Translations under genes and position numbers: made by a program
Shown: piece after piece, positions 35,246 through 44,067 of the stretch
Numbering within the stretch: the stretch's first letter is position 1
Layout: every line of letters begins with the position of its first letter
Notes under the pieces: generated by a model
What the model was told of the DNA's origin: nothing
Databases searched by the model: none
Seen by the model: only the letters and a program-made list of their open reading frames with translations
Assembly (NCBI GenBank): GCA_946186205.1
Contig: CAMHMH010000001.1
Location: 248,001 to 312,000, forward strand
Reading direction: 5' to 3'
Source: an uncultured Fretibacterium sp.
GTDB lineage: Bacteria > Synergistota > Synergistia > Synergistales > Aminobacteriaceae
DNA length: 64,000 nt

Positions 35246-35419
35246 TTACTGTGAAATTGCTGAAACGGGGCATGAGCCTACGCATGTTCCGCACTCTACG
35301 CAAGCGTCAGCATCTACTTTAGCTTTTCCGCCGTCCATTGAAATCGCTCCGACGGGGCATGAACCTACGCATGTCTCGCAGCCTACGCATACATCCTGAT
35401 CCACTACTGCTTTTGCCAT
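35246..35419 (-). CDS. 2[4Fe-4S] ferredoxin
   Basis: A 57-residue ferredoxin with two clusters: CVGCETCVGSCP (about 11-22) and CVECGTCVGSCP (about 40-51). It is a low-potential electron carrier typical of anaerobes. Start ATG at 35417-35419, with GGGAGG about 7 bases upstream. It sits on the same strand just ahead of the helicase gene. Confidence 0.93.
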   Translation of the reverse strand: MAKAVVDQDVCVGCETCVGSCPVGAISMDGGKAKVDADACVECGTCVGSCPVSAISQ

Positions 35420-35741
35420 TATAATTTCCTCCCCTCGTCAAATCTTGTTCATAACCGTTTGTCTTGAAGTCCCTCAACTTCTCAACGCCGAAATTATATC
35501 ACACATTCACAAAATCAAATGGCCGTGAACAATTTGCTGATTCGATTTCTGAATTGTAAACCAGAATCGAGTCACTCAAGAGTGATTCGCCGATTCGTTT
35601 TTGAGAGTCTCAGAATCAAATTGGCGATTCGGTTTCGAGCTGTCAAAAACTGATTAGCATCTCAGAATCCCGCGCACTAAATCTTTGCAGGTGATATGAT
35701 ATTACAATCCCAAAAACTTAACGCAAGGAGACAATCAAACG
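35420..35741. other. Intergenic region with repeated GATTCG motifs
   Basis: No gene is seen in 322 bases between the divergent ferredoxin and pfkA genes. GATTCG occurs at about 35539, 35584, 35592 and 35626, and the inverted GAATCG at about 35564. An imperfect hairpin TCACTC-aa-GAGTGA lies at about 35572-35585. It should contain both promoters; no clear box pair was found. AAGGAG precedes pfkA. Confidence 0.5.
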
Positions 35742-36731
35742 ATGGACAAAAAATTCAAGCGTATAGGAGTCCTCACATCAGGCGGAGACTCACCCGGAAT
35801 GAACGCGGCAGTGAGGGCGGTTGCGAGGACGGCGACTCATTTCGGCATGGAGTGCGTTGGGATTCGCAGAGGCTGGCAGGGACTCATCAACACGGACTTC
35901 ATGATTCTCAACGGCGAGGCAGTGAGGCACATACTTGGGCGCGGAGGCACGATACTTTACACGGCACGCAGCGAGGAGTTCATGACCGAGAAAGGCCGCG
36001 AGAAGGCTGTAGCAACGTGCAAAGTGCTTGGGCTTGACGGTATTGTTGCGATCGGCGGCGACGGAACATTCCGGGGCGCGCTTGAGCTTTCACGGCTCGG
36101 AGTTCCTGTGATGGGAATCCCGGCGACAATCGATAACGATATAGGCTGCTCAAACTACACAATAGGATTCGACACGGCATGCAACACCGCTATTGACTGC
36201 ATAGACAAGTTACGCGACACAATGCAGAGTCATGAACGCTGCTCGGTCGTTGAAGTAATGGGACGGCACGCGGGATTTCTCGCGCTCTATGTCGGAATTG
36301 CTGTAGGTGCTACGTGCGTGTTAATCCCTGAACGCCCCGTAAACTTTGAGGAAGATGTTGTGAAACGCATACAGGACGCGAGACTCGCCGGAATAACTCA
36401 CTTCACGATTGTAGTAGCAGAAGGAGCAGGAAGCGCAATCGAGTACGGAAAAATGATTCACGAGTCATTAGGGCTTGACCCGCGAGTCACGGTATTAGGC
36501 CACATTCAGAGAGGCGGCGCGCCAACAGGAAGAGACCGCGAGACAGCTACGAGAATGGGCTATCATGCTGTGAAGGCTTTTGCTGAAGGCAGGTCAGGAA
36601 GCGTGATATGCACTCAGGAAGGAAGCATAAAGGAAATACCCATTGAGGAAGCATTAGCGATGAAAAAGAGTCTGCCGATGATTCGCTATGAGATACTTGA
36701 AGCGATTGCAGCTCCGGGAGTCTTCCATTAA
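35742..36731 (+). CDS. pfkA: ATP-dependent 6-phosphofructokinase
   Basis: A 329-residue glycolytic kinase, fructose 6-phosphate to the 1,6-bisphosphate. TSGGDSPGMNAAVRA is the N-terminal loop; AIGGDGTFRGA carries Gly in the position that marks ATP use rather than pyrophosphate; PATIDNDI has the catalytic Asp; VVEVMGRHAGFLAL and GHIQRGGAPTGRDR bind substrate and effector. Length is normal. A hydrolase gene follows 12 bases after the stop. Confidence 0.96.
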   Translation: MDKKFKRIGVLTSGGDSPGMNAAVRAVARTATHFGMECVGIRRGWQGLINTDFMILNGEAVRHILGRGGTILYTARSEEFMTEKGREKAVATCKVLGLDGIVAIGGDGTFRGALELSRLGVPVMGIPATIDNDIGCSNYTIGFDTACNTAIDCIDKLRDTMQSHERCSVVEVMGRHAGFLALYVGIAVGATCVLIPERPVNFEEDVVKRIQDARLAGITHFTIVVAEGAGSAIEYGKMIHESLGLDPRVTVLGHIQRGGAPTGRDRETATRMGYHAVKAFAEGRSGSVICTQEGSIKEIPIEEALAMKKSLPMIRYEILEAIAAPGVFH

Positions 36732-36743
36732 TCACCGGGAATA

Positions 36744-37622
36744 ATGCTGCGTATACTTACGGCAATTTTTGCGCTGATTGTTTTATGCGATGTCCCAGCG
36801 AGCGCACAGACGGTGAAAAATATGCTGGTTGATACAGTCAGGACAGAATCATTCACGATGGACTATATGAGATTCGGAAATGGCAAGAGGACTCTTGTGA
36901 TTCTTCCCGGCCTCAGCGTTCAGAGCGTAATGAAATTGTCTGACGCAGTTGCAGAAAGTTACAGGCTATTGACTGATGATTTCACGGTGTATCTTTTTGA
37001 GCGTAGAAATGAGCTTCCGTCTTCATACTCAGTTGACGAAATGTCGCGTGATACAGCGGAAGCCATCAAAGCACTGAAACTCAGCGGGATATATCTTTTC
37101 GGAGTGTCTCAGGGCGGAATGATAGCAATGAAGATCGCGGCCGATAATCCCGGGCTTGTTGCGAGTCTCATTCTCGGATCAACTTCAGCGAGTGTGAATC
37201 AGACTCAGTACAGCGTGATTGATGAGTGGATTCGATTCGCGAAAGCTGGAAATGCAGAGGGGCTTTATCTTTCATTCGGTGAAAAGGTTTACCCTGAGTC
37301 AGTCTTTGAGCAGTCAAGAAATATTCTGATTGATTCCGCAAAAACTGTAACGCCTGAAGAGCTGAGTCGGTTTGTGATTCTCTCAGAAGGAACGAAGGAC
37401 TTTGACGCATCGGATGACCTGAAGAAGATCTCATGCCCTGTTTTAGTGATAGGGTCAAAAGATGACAAAGTATTGGGCGGTGATTCGTCCGTGAAAATTT
37501 TTGAGTCTCTGAAGGGCAAACCGGGCTGTGAGTTGTTCATGTATGACAGTTACGGCCATGCGGCATATGACACCGCACCTGACTACAGAGAACGAATGCT
37601 GAAGTTCTTTTTGTCACACTAA
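36744..37622 (+). CDS. Alpha/beta hydrolase with signal peptide
   Basis: A 292-residue hydrolase. Signal-like N-terminus (MLRILTAIFALIVLCDVPASA), oxyanion loop LVILPGLSVQ, nucleophile elbow LFGVSQGGMIA (Ser about 124), acid in VIGSKDDKVLGG, and His in SYGHAAYDTAPDY. A general esterase or lipase-like enzyme in the periplasm; substrate unknown. It is probably co-transcribed with pfkA. Confidence 0.82.
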   Translation: MLRILTAIFALIVLCDVPASAQTVKNMLVDTVRTESFTMDYMRFGNGKRTLVILPGLSVQSVMKLSDAVAESYRLLTDDFTVYLFERRNELPSSYSVDEMSRDTAEAIKALKLSGIYLFGVSQGGMIAMKIAADNPGLVASLILGSTSASVNQTQYSVIDEWIRFAKAGNAEGLYLSFGEKVYPESVFEQSRNILIDSAKTVTPEELSRFVILSEGTKDFDASDDLKKISCPVLVIGSKDDKVLGGDSSVKIFESLKGKPGCELFMYDSYGHAAYDTAPDYRERMLKFFLSH

Positions 37623-37644
37623 GAGTGAAGAGAAAAAAAAATAA

Positions 37645-37677
37645 CCGGGTCAGAAATTAATCCGGCCCGGCTTTTTT
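37645..37677. terminator. Bidirectional terminator
   Basis: CCGGG (37645-37649) pairs with CCCGG (37666-37670), flanked by an A-rich run on the left and CTTTTTTG on the right, between convergent genes. Confidence 0.75.
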
Positions 37678-37687
37678 GTGGCTTATG

Positions 37688-38158
37688 TTACGCGGCAGGA
37701 ACTGCTAATTTTCCGTCATCAATGAGGGCATTTGCTACCCATTCGGCAACAACCCCGGTTATCTCTATGCAGTGAGCTTTTCTCTCAGGCGACATGAAGT
37801 TATCCCCTGCCCACTGACGGGTCATAACCCTGCAGCAAGTCGCGCCGTATTTCTCCTTGATGAAGTCATGAAGACCCTTTGCGACCTCGAACATTTTCGG
37901 ATCCATCGGCTGGCCTTTCACGCGGCCGTAAACGATTCCGAGTGCCATCTCTCCGCCTGACACAGCACCGCATAAGCACTGAGCCTTGCCGAGTCCGATG
38001 GGAAAACTTGATGCCATCTTCACGATCTCATCGCTGAACGGCTTGCCTAACGCATCGTTAATCGTCTGCAATACCGCCTCCGAGCAGAAGAACGTACCGC
38101 TTCTGAAGTACTCTTCTGCTGTCTCACGTATCGACTTCACGTACTCTTCACGTGTCAT
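37688..38158 (-). CDS. C_GCAxxG_C_C family redox-type protein
   Basis: A 156-residue protein of the C_GCAxxG_C_C family, named for its cysteines. Visible are FFCSEAVLQTI, KAQCLCGAVSGGEMALGIVYG, GATCCRVMTRQW and the last Cys in KAHCIEITG. The family is common in anaerobes and often sits beside transporters or redox genes; function is not settled. The ATG at 38158 follows a G-rich ribosome site. The TDT transporter gene lies 22 bases upstream. Confidence 0.85.
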   Translation of the reverse strand: MTREEYVKSIRETAEEYFRSGTFFCSEAVLQTINDALGKPFSDEIVKMASSFPIGLGKAQCLCGAVSGGEMALGIVYGRVKGQPMDPKMFEVAKGLHDFIKEKYGATCCRVMTRQWAGDNFMSPERKAHCIEITGVVAEWVANALIDDGKLAVPAA

Positions 38159-38180
38159 AAGTTTTACCCCCAATATATAT

Positions 38181-39086
38181 TTACTTCGCGCCCGAAAATA
38201 TGAATGCCACGTAGCGCGCAAGTACCCACAAAACTATTACCCCTGCTATTACCGTCTGAACGTCAGCAAGACTCATCTGCCATGTGAATCTCGTTGAAGC
38301 CGCTGACATCTTTACGGCTATTGCGCTTATCACTAACGGGAATGTGAACGCCGAATGACTCGGCATGAAAGCCCCCCTGAACGTGCGAATGAAATACACA
38401 ATCCCGACAAGCCAGAAGAACAATGACGCGACGAACAACGCCATAACCATCGCCGAATCTTTTTCCGGGAATGAGACCATGTAGCCCGCAAGCAATAATG
38501 ACGCAGGAGCCGCGAATATTACCGTCGTAGGCATGGCCGGAGCAGGGATTTCACCGACGAGCCAGACTCTATAGCACACAGCAACGAGGAGACATATATA
38601 CGTTACGAGTCCGAACCAGAAAGCATATTGCCCAATGTCGAGTCTTCCTGTTACGGGAGCTGAGACACTCGCAACGGCAATCCCGACATAGACAATGAAC
38701 CATGACGGAAATACTTTCTTGACGGCAAAACCTTTCACGACAAAATTCACAGTGAACCACACAATCAATAACGCATGGCCGATGACTCCCGCGTACCATA
38801 TGACACTAGCGCATTCGGGTGAATAGGGCTTCACGTAACCAGCAAGAAGCATCGTAGCCATTGTGAATGTCGGAAATACGCTCGCAGTTACAGGGTTGCT
38901 CAAAGGCTCAGAGAGTTTCATGTTAAGGATTAAGACCTTCAGCAGGTACGGAATGTAGAGAACGAGTCCGACAACGCCGAGCGCGAGTCTTGCCTCATTG
39001 CTGTAAGACTGCACGAGATTCCCAAGAGCGAAAAGCCCAAGAATGAGTCCCGCTATGGGAATGGGATAACGTTTCAAGAAGTCCAT
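38181..39086 (-). CDS. TDT (TehA/Mae1) family transporter
   Basis: A 301-residue membrane protein with about ten helices, of the tellurite-resistance/dicarboxylate transporter fold. Visible features: RYPIPIAGLILGLFALGN at the N-terminus, FPTFTMATMLLAGY in the middle, and SHSAFTFPLVISAIA. These proteins move small anions or malate. The start at 39086 has AGGAGG about 12 bases upstream. The C_GCAxxG gene follows in the same operon. Confidence 0.8.
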   Translation of the reverse strand: MDFLKRYPIPIAGLILGLFALGNLVQSYSNEARLALGVVGLVLYIPYLLKVLILNMKLSEPLSNPVTASVFPTFTMATMLLAGYVKPYSPECASVIWYAGVIGHALLIVWFTVNFVVKGFAVKKVFPSWFIVYVGIAVASVSAPVTGRLDIGQYAFWFGLVTYICLLVAVCYRVWLVGEIPAPAMPTTVIFAAPASLLLAGYMVSFPEKDSAMVMALFVASLFFWLVGIVYFIRTFRGAFMPSHSAFTFPLVISAIAVKMSAASTRFTWQMSLADVQTVIAGVIVLWVLARYVAFIFSGAK

Positions 39087-39186
39087 AACGAATTCACGCC
39101 TCCTGTTTGTGAATGGAAAATTATTTTGTGAGTAAAAATATAATATCAGCGTCATCACAATTCATCGATAACACTTTGTGAGTAAC

Positions 39187-39321
39187 TGAGAATTGTTAAT
39201 GAAGAAGGCTAGCTTCCTCCGCATGAGATTGGCGCGTTGATTTCGCGGGGGCTTCTTTATGCTATAAAAGTTTGCATAGTATAACAAAAAACTTGACCGC
39301 CAAAATAACCGCTGGTAAAAT
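39187..39321 (+). promoter_or_regulatory. Promoter region of the iron-uptake operon
   Basis: TTGACC (39293-39298) and TAAAAT (39316-39321) are separated by exactly 17 bases, a strong sigma-70 match. About 100 bases upstream TGAGAATTGTTAATG (39187-39201) matches roughly 9 of 14 positions of a 7-1-7 Fur site; that is weak and tentative. A second TTGACC lies near 39341. Confidence 0.55.
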
Positions 39322-39381
39322 GCAACCCAGCAAAAAAGTTTGACCGATACAATTTCCATTCAATAAAGGAGACTGACTCAC

Positions 39382-40821
39382 TTGCTTAAGTGTAAGAGGG
39401 GCTTTGCATTTCGTGCAGGGCTTGTGTTTTTGTTGACGCTGATAATTTTTGTGTGCGCAAATAATTCTGAGGCCGCCAAGAAGAAGAAGCATTATGACGA
39501 CTGGCGCGGAGTTGCGGCTGATATGGCACTCGAATTTAACGCGGCAATTGATGACGTTGTGAATGACAAGTACGATGACGCATACAAACATGTTAATGAC
39601 GCTTACTTCAAGTACTATGAAGTTCAGGGAGTCGAACGCACAGTGATGTACGCGATTTCGGCGGCGAGAGTCAATCACATTGAGGCGCAATTCAGGGACA
39701 TCAAGCACGTACTCTTAGGCAACCAGCAGAAAGAGAAAGGCGAGCTTATACGACAGATTGAGGTGCTGAAGATAAAAGTCTACAAGGACTCAATGGTTCT
39801 CGACGGCTATGCGACTGTTGAAGACCCTGACAGCATCGGCGAGGCGATTTACTCAGACACGAAAGTTACGCGCCCTGAGATTCTAACGTCAGCAAAAGAA
39901 TCATCAGCAGAAATTTCACAGTCAGCTTCACAAAATGAATTGTCAACCGATGCAAAACGATTGTCAACCAACGAAGCAGAACCAAACGCGCCAAAAGCAC
40001 CCGTTAATAGAGACTGGCTCACATTCCTGACGGCGTTCGGGCTTCTCGTTCGTGAAGGCCTTGAAGCAATACTCGTTATCGTCGCAATCGTGGCATATCT
40101 CATCAAGACAGGCAACAGGAACATGCTTAAGGGAGTCTATCTCGGATCATTCGCGGCAATCATAGCGAGCGTGATTCTTGCGTGGGCGTTGGAGACTCTC
40201 ATGGGTGAACAGAGCGGAGTCGCCCGGGAACTGTTAGAGGGATGGACGATGTTCCTTGCTGTCGCGGTATTGTTCTACGTCAGCAACTGGATGCTGTCAA
40301 AGGCTGACAATATAGCTTGGGAGAATTACATCAGCGGGAAGGTTCAGCAGTCAATCGACTCAAAATCACAATGGACTCTAATCTTCGCGGCGTTCATTGC
40401 TGTGATGAGAGAGGGCGCAGAATTAATCCTCTTTTACTCGGCAGCTTTCACGGGAGGAATGAGCAACCCGGCGTATATCGCTTACGGAATCGCGGCAGGA
40501 GTTCTCGTTCTCGTTATCGTCTGGGTATGCTTCAGATATTTCAGCGTGAGGCTTCCTCTTCGTGCGTTCTTCATGTTCACAAGTATATTGCTGTTCCTCA
40601 TGTGCATATCGTTCATGGGCAAGGGAGTCGTTGAGCTTACAGAAGCTGACGTTATTACGGGACGCACGGTCATTCCGGCCATGAAGGGATTCAGCATTGA
40701 GATATTGAGCATATACGACAGGGCAGAGACTCTAATCCCTCAAATAATGCTCGTGATCGCGGCGGTGTGGATTATGCTGCCTCACATTTTCAGGAAGAAG
40801 GATAAATCCCCGGCGGAATAA
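39382..40821 (+). CDS. FTR1 family iron permease
   Basis: A 479-residue protein. Signal peptide, then a periplasmic helical domain (about 35-200), then seven membrane helices. The two FTR1 iron motifs are intact: VREGLEAILVIVAIVAYL (about 227) and MREGAELILFYSAAF (about 345). It moves iron across the inner membrane. The start is TTG at 39382, with AAAGGAG 10 bases upstream. It is the first gene of a set that matches the Campylobacter p19 operon in content and order. Confidence 0.92.
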   Translation: MLKCKRGFAFRAGLVFLLTLIIFVCANNSEAAKKKKHYDDWRGVAADMALEFNAAIDDVVNDKYDDAYKHVNDAYFKYYEVQGVERTVMYAISAARVNHIEAQFRDIKHVLLGNQQKEKGELIRQIEVLKIKVYKDSMVLDGYATVEDPDSIGEAIYSDTKVTRPEILTSAKESSAEISQSASQNELSTDAKRLSTNEAEPNAPKAPVNRDWLTFLTAFGLLVREGLEAILVIVAIVAYLIKTGNRNMLKGVYLGSFAAIIASVILAWALETLMGEQSGVARELLEGWTMFLAVAVLFYVSNWMLSKADNIAWENYISGKVQQSIDSKSQWTLIFAAFIAVMREGAELILFYSAAFTGGMSNPAYIAYGIAAGVLVLVIVWVCFRYFSVRLPLRAFFMFTSILLFLMCISFMGKGVVELTEADVITGRTVIPAMKGFSIEILSIYDRAETLIPQIMLVIAAVWIMLPHIFRKKDKSPAE

Positions 40822-40863
40822 TGCAGGGAGTTTATACAGAAATTTTCAGGAGGTTAAAGATTC

Positions 40864-41463
40864 ATGAAGAAGATCATTCTTTCAGTATTGTTGCTTGCAC
40901 TTTGCGGCACGGCGTTTGCGGCTCCCGCTCCTGTAGCGGCTCCCGTCTCAATGAAGCCCGGCGAGGCAGGTTTCGAGGAGATTCCCATCGGTGAGACTCA
41001 GGTCGGCCCGTATAACGTTGCGGCGGTATACTTCCAGGCCGTTGACATGTACCCGACAGGAAAAGGACTCTCACGCGAGGAGTCAGACATGCACCTTGAG
41101 GCAGATATTCACCTCAAGCCCGAAGCAGCTGTAGCTTACGGATTCGGAAACGGCGAGGACATCTGGCCCGCGTATCTCACAGTGAAGTATGAGATTATCC
41201 CGCTGTCGAGCAAGAAGCCCGTTATGTCAGGATCATTCATGCCGATGAACGCTGACGACGGCCCCCACTACGGCGCGAACATCGCAAAAGGTCTTAAGGT
41301 CGGCAAATATACTCTCCGCTTCATCATTGAGCCGCCTTCGGATTACCTTCTTCACATTGACGATGAGACTGGAGTCCCGGCCAAAGAAGGCGCAAAGGAG
41401 TTCTTCAAGACTCACACCGTCGAATTTAAGTGGGACTATACAGCCGAGCAGTTACAGAAGTAA
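40864..41463 (+). CDS. P19/Tp34-type periplasmic iron transport protein
   Basis: A 199-residue periplasmic protein. Signal peptide MKKIILSVLLLALCGTAFA, then the P19 fold with AVYFQAVDMYPTGKGLSREE, SDMHLEADIHL (metal-binding Met and His), ADDGPHYGANI and LRFIIEPPSDYLLHIDDETG. Relatives bind copper and iron and feed FTR1. AGGAGG-type site upstream, 42 bases after the FTR1 stop. Confidence 0.93.
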   Translation: MKKIILSVLLLALCGTAFAAPAPVAAPVSMKPGEAGFEEIPIGETQVGPYNVAAVYFQAVDMYPTGKGLSREESDMHLEADIHLKPEAAVAYGFGNGEDIWPAYLTVKYEIIPLSSKKPVMSGSFMPMNADDGPHYGANIAKGLKVGKYTLRFIIEPPSDYLLHIDDETGVPAKEGAKEFFKTHTVEFKWDYTAEQLQK

Positions 41464-41548
41464 TCACGCACAGAAAATATCAACAGAAAATTTTTGCGGA
41501 GGCTCTGAGATATTCGGGGCTTCCGTTTAATTATGGGAGGGATGAAAA

Positions 41549-42805
41549 ATTCTTAAGTATCTCGTAGCTGTTACGTATCATCTTTCATCGTTCGCAGTAA
41601 TTCTCGGAATAATATTGAGCTTCTCACGGAAAAAATTTACGGTCATCGCGTCAGTATTGGGATTCATTGCGGGCTGTGTCATTTTCGGCGTGAGACTCTA
41701 TGATCCTCGCGGTATGAATCTCCTGCTGATTTGGTTCAACCGATGGCTCATCGTAACGGTGTCAGGACTCGGAGTCGTCTCACTGATTCTCATTGTGGTT
41801 GCGTCAGTCTTCAGGGGAAAATTCACGTGGCTGTCGTGCGTGTTAAGTCTGTCGGCGTTAATCCTCGTGTCAATGTCGTATCTTGTTCCGCCGGTCTTGC
41901 AGTTCACGCGGGAATTTGTGTATTTCGGGGAAGCTGGCATAAGCACAAACGCAATGCTGCGGGCATTAGGTTTCACGCTGGGAATATTCGTATTCTTTTT
42001 GCTGACGTTGAGCGCGTATGAGGTTCACCAGTCTTTGAACACGGCAGGGCAGGGATATTTTTTCGCGGCAATTTCGGCTGTGATTTTCGCTCTCGAATAT
42101 CTCACGGCGGCGGCGGCATCACTTCAGCGGTTAAAGATTCTCAGGACTTCCGACTCATTCGCGGGCGTTTCGGTGTTTGACGTTATGATTTGGAGGGACG
42201 CGAATCCCAATGCGTTTTTGTTCGCGCAGTTAGGACTCGCGTTAGTCATGTTGATTTTCGTCATCTATACTCACCTCAAGCCCTCAAGAGTTTATCCCAA
42301 CAAAGCACTTTTGCGCAAAGAGAAGGCGAGACTCAGAGACTGCCGGAGATGGTCATGGAGCTTATGCACGTGGGGAATCATGGCCGTGTTTATCGTGATC
42401 GTTCTTCACTGGTACGACACAAAGCCCCCGGAGGAAGTGCAGCCAGAACCCTACGCGCTTAATGACGGAATAATCAGCGTGAATCTTTCTGACGTTTCAG
42501 ACGGACATTTGCACAAATTCTCGTACGTTACGCCAAACGGTTATGATGTTCGCTTCCTCATCGTGAAGAAACCCGCCGGGACTGCTTACGGAGTCGGCCT
42601 CGACGCTTGCGACATTTGCGGGATTGCCGGGTATTACGAGCGCGGAGATGAGGTTGTCTGCAAACGCTGTGATGTCGTCATGAACAAGAACACAATCGGC
42701 TTCAAGGGAGGCTGTAATCCTGTACCGTTTGAGTATGAAGTGAGAGCGGGAAAAATTTTCATTGACACTCAAGAATTAGTGAAGCATGAAACGAGGTTCA
42801 AATAA
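41549..42805 (+). CDS. Fe-S-type (DUF2318) membrane protein of the P19 system, probable ATT start
   Basis: A membrane protein of about 418 residues with seven or so helices and a C-terminal DUF2318 domain: LDACDICGIAGYYERGDEVV, CKRCDVVMNKNTIGFKGGC. In p19 operons this protein is thought to pass electrons for iron reduction. The first ordinary start codon in frame is TTG at 41615, with no ribosome site. GGGAGGG at 41535-41541 is 7 bases before an ATT at 41549, and reading from there gives ILKYLVAVTYHLSSFAVIL, which looks like a natural first helix. I favour ATT, a rare start. Confidence 0.8.
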   Translation: MLKYLVAVTYHLSSFAVILGIILSFSRKKFTVIASVLGFIAGCVIFGVRLYDPRGMNLLLIWFNRWLIVTVSGLGVVSLILIVVASVFRGKFTWLSCVLSLSALILVSMSYLVPPVLQFTREFVYFGEAGISTNAMLRALGFTLGIFVFFLLTLSAYEVHQSLNTAGQGYFFAAISAVIFALEYLTAAAASLQRLKILRTSDSFAGVSVFDVMIWRDANPNAFLFAQLGLALVMLIFVIYTHLKPSRVYPNKALLRKEKARLRDCRRWSWSLCTWGIMAVFIVIVLHWYDTKPPEEVQPEPYALNDGIISVNLSDVSDGHLHKFSYVTPNGYDVRFLIVKKPAGTAYGVGLDACDICGIAGYYERGDEVVCKRCDVVMNKNTIGFKGGCNPVPFEYEVRAGKIFIDTQELVKHETRFK

Positions 42806-44067
42806 TGTTTTTGCGGATGATAACAAAGACCCTCATACGGCAGAAAAGCAAGATGATTATGATCGCTTTCACCGTTGTGCTAGGGGTATCACTTTCAACG
42901 GCCATGATGAATGTGATGTTAGGCGTTGGCGACAAAGTGAACAGGGAATTGAAAGTTTACGGAGCTAATATCACCGTCAGGCACAAAGACGCGGCATTAA
43001 TGAGCGACTTATACGGGCTTGAAGGCCAGGGAGTCAACGATAAATTTCTCCGTGAAGATGACGTGCTCAAGCTCAAGTCTATATTCTGGGGCTTCAACAT
43101 TCTTGACTTTGCGCCAATCCTCGAAGGACGCGCGGATCTTAACGGCTCGGAAGTCTCAATCATTGGGACATGGCCGGAAAAACACGCGACGTTACCCACA
43201 GGCGAGGAACTTCACACGGGCTTGAAGTCATTGCGGACTTGGTGGGCAGTCAATGGTGAATGGCTTGAAGAGGATGACGATGACGGCGTAATGATCGGCC
43301 ATCTCTTAGCGTCGCAGAAAAATATTCATGTGGGTGATGATATAACAATTGACTCAGAAGAATTTACCGTAAAAGGAATCTTCAACGACGGCGGGAATGA
43401 TGACGGAAAAATATTGATGACTCTCCCGTCAGCACAAAAAATTCTCAACCTTCCCGGCAGAGTCTCAGACATAGAAGTATCAGCCTTGACGACTCCCGAC
43501 AACGATTTAGCACGCAAAGCCGCCCAAGATCCCCGGAGCTTGTCGCCGGAAGAATATGAGACTTGGTACTGTACTGCTTACGTCAGCGCGATATGCCATC
43601 AGATTCAGGAAGTAATAGAGGACGGAGTCGCAAAACCCGTGAGGCAGGTTGCGGAATCAGAAGGCACTATCTTAAACAAAACGACATTGCTAATGGTACT
43701 TATTACGATTCTCAGCTCTATAGGCTCTGCGCTCGCAATATCGAACCTAATCACAGCAAGCGTCATCGAACGGAGTCAGGAGCTTGGACTCTTGAAGGCA
43801 CTCGGCGCGTATAACTGGCAGATTGTATTGTTGGTACTCGCTGAAGTAATGATTACGGGGATTGCGGGCGGTGTTGTGGGTTATTTCATGGGAATCGGAT
43901 TCGCACAGATTATAGGTCAGACAGTATTCGGCTCATACATAGAGATTGCGCGGATGGTGATTCTTATCGTCGCGGTGATTCTGTTCCTCGTAACATTAAT
44001 AGGAAGCATTCCCGCAATACGTTACTTGATGGCGTTGAAGCCTACGGAGGTACTGCATGGCAAATAA
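42805..44067 (+). CDS. ABC transporter permease (FtsX/MacB type), P19 operon
   Basis: A 420-residue permease. One N-terminal helix (KMIMIAFTVVLGVSLSTAMM), a large periplasmic MacB-like domain (about 45-280), then three helices with FtsX marks (RSQELGLLKALGAYNWQI, SIPAIRYLMALKPTEVL). Its start abuts the stop of the previous gene. It pairs with the next permease and ATPase. Confidence 0.88.
   Translation: MFLRMITKTLIRQKSKMIMIAFTVVLGVSLSTAMMNVMLGVGDKVNRELKVYGANITVRHKDAALMSDLYGLEGQGVNDKFLREDDVLKLKSIFWGFNILDFAPILEGRADLNGSEVSIIGTWPEKHATLPTGEELHTGLKSLRTWWAVNGEWLEEDDDDGVMIGHLLASQKNIHVGDDITIDSEEFTVKGIFNDGGNDDGKILMTLPSAQKILNLPGRVSDIEVSALTTPDNDLARKAAQDPRSLSPEEYETWYCTAYVSAICHQIQEVIEDGVAKPVRQVAESEGTILNKTTLLMVLITILSSIGSALAISNLITASVIERSQELGLLKALGAYNWQIVLLVLAEVMITGIAGGVVGYFMGIGFAQIIGQTVFGSYIEIARMVILIVAVILFLVTLIGSIPAIRYLMALKPTEVLHGK

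Noticed and set aside
35742..36731. Pyrophosphate-dependent phosphofructokinase
   Set aside because: The motif is GGDGT with Gly where PPi enzymes have Asp, so the ATP type is supported.
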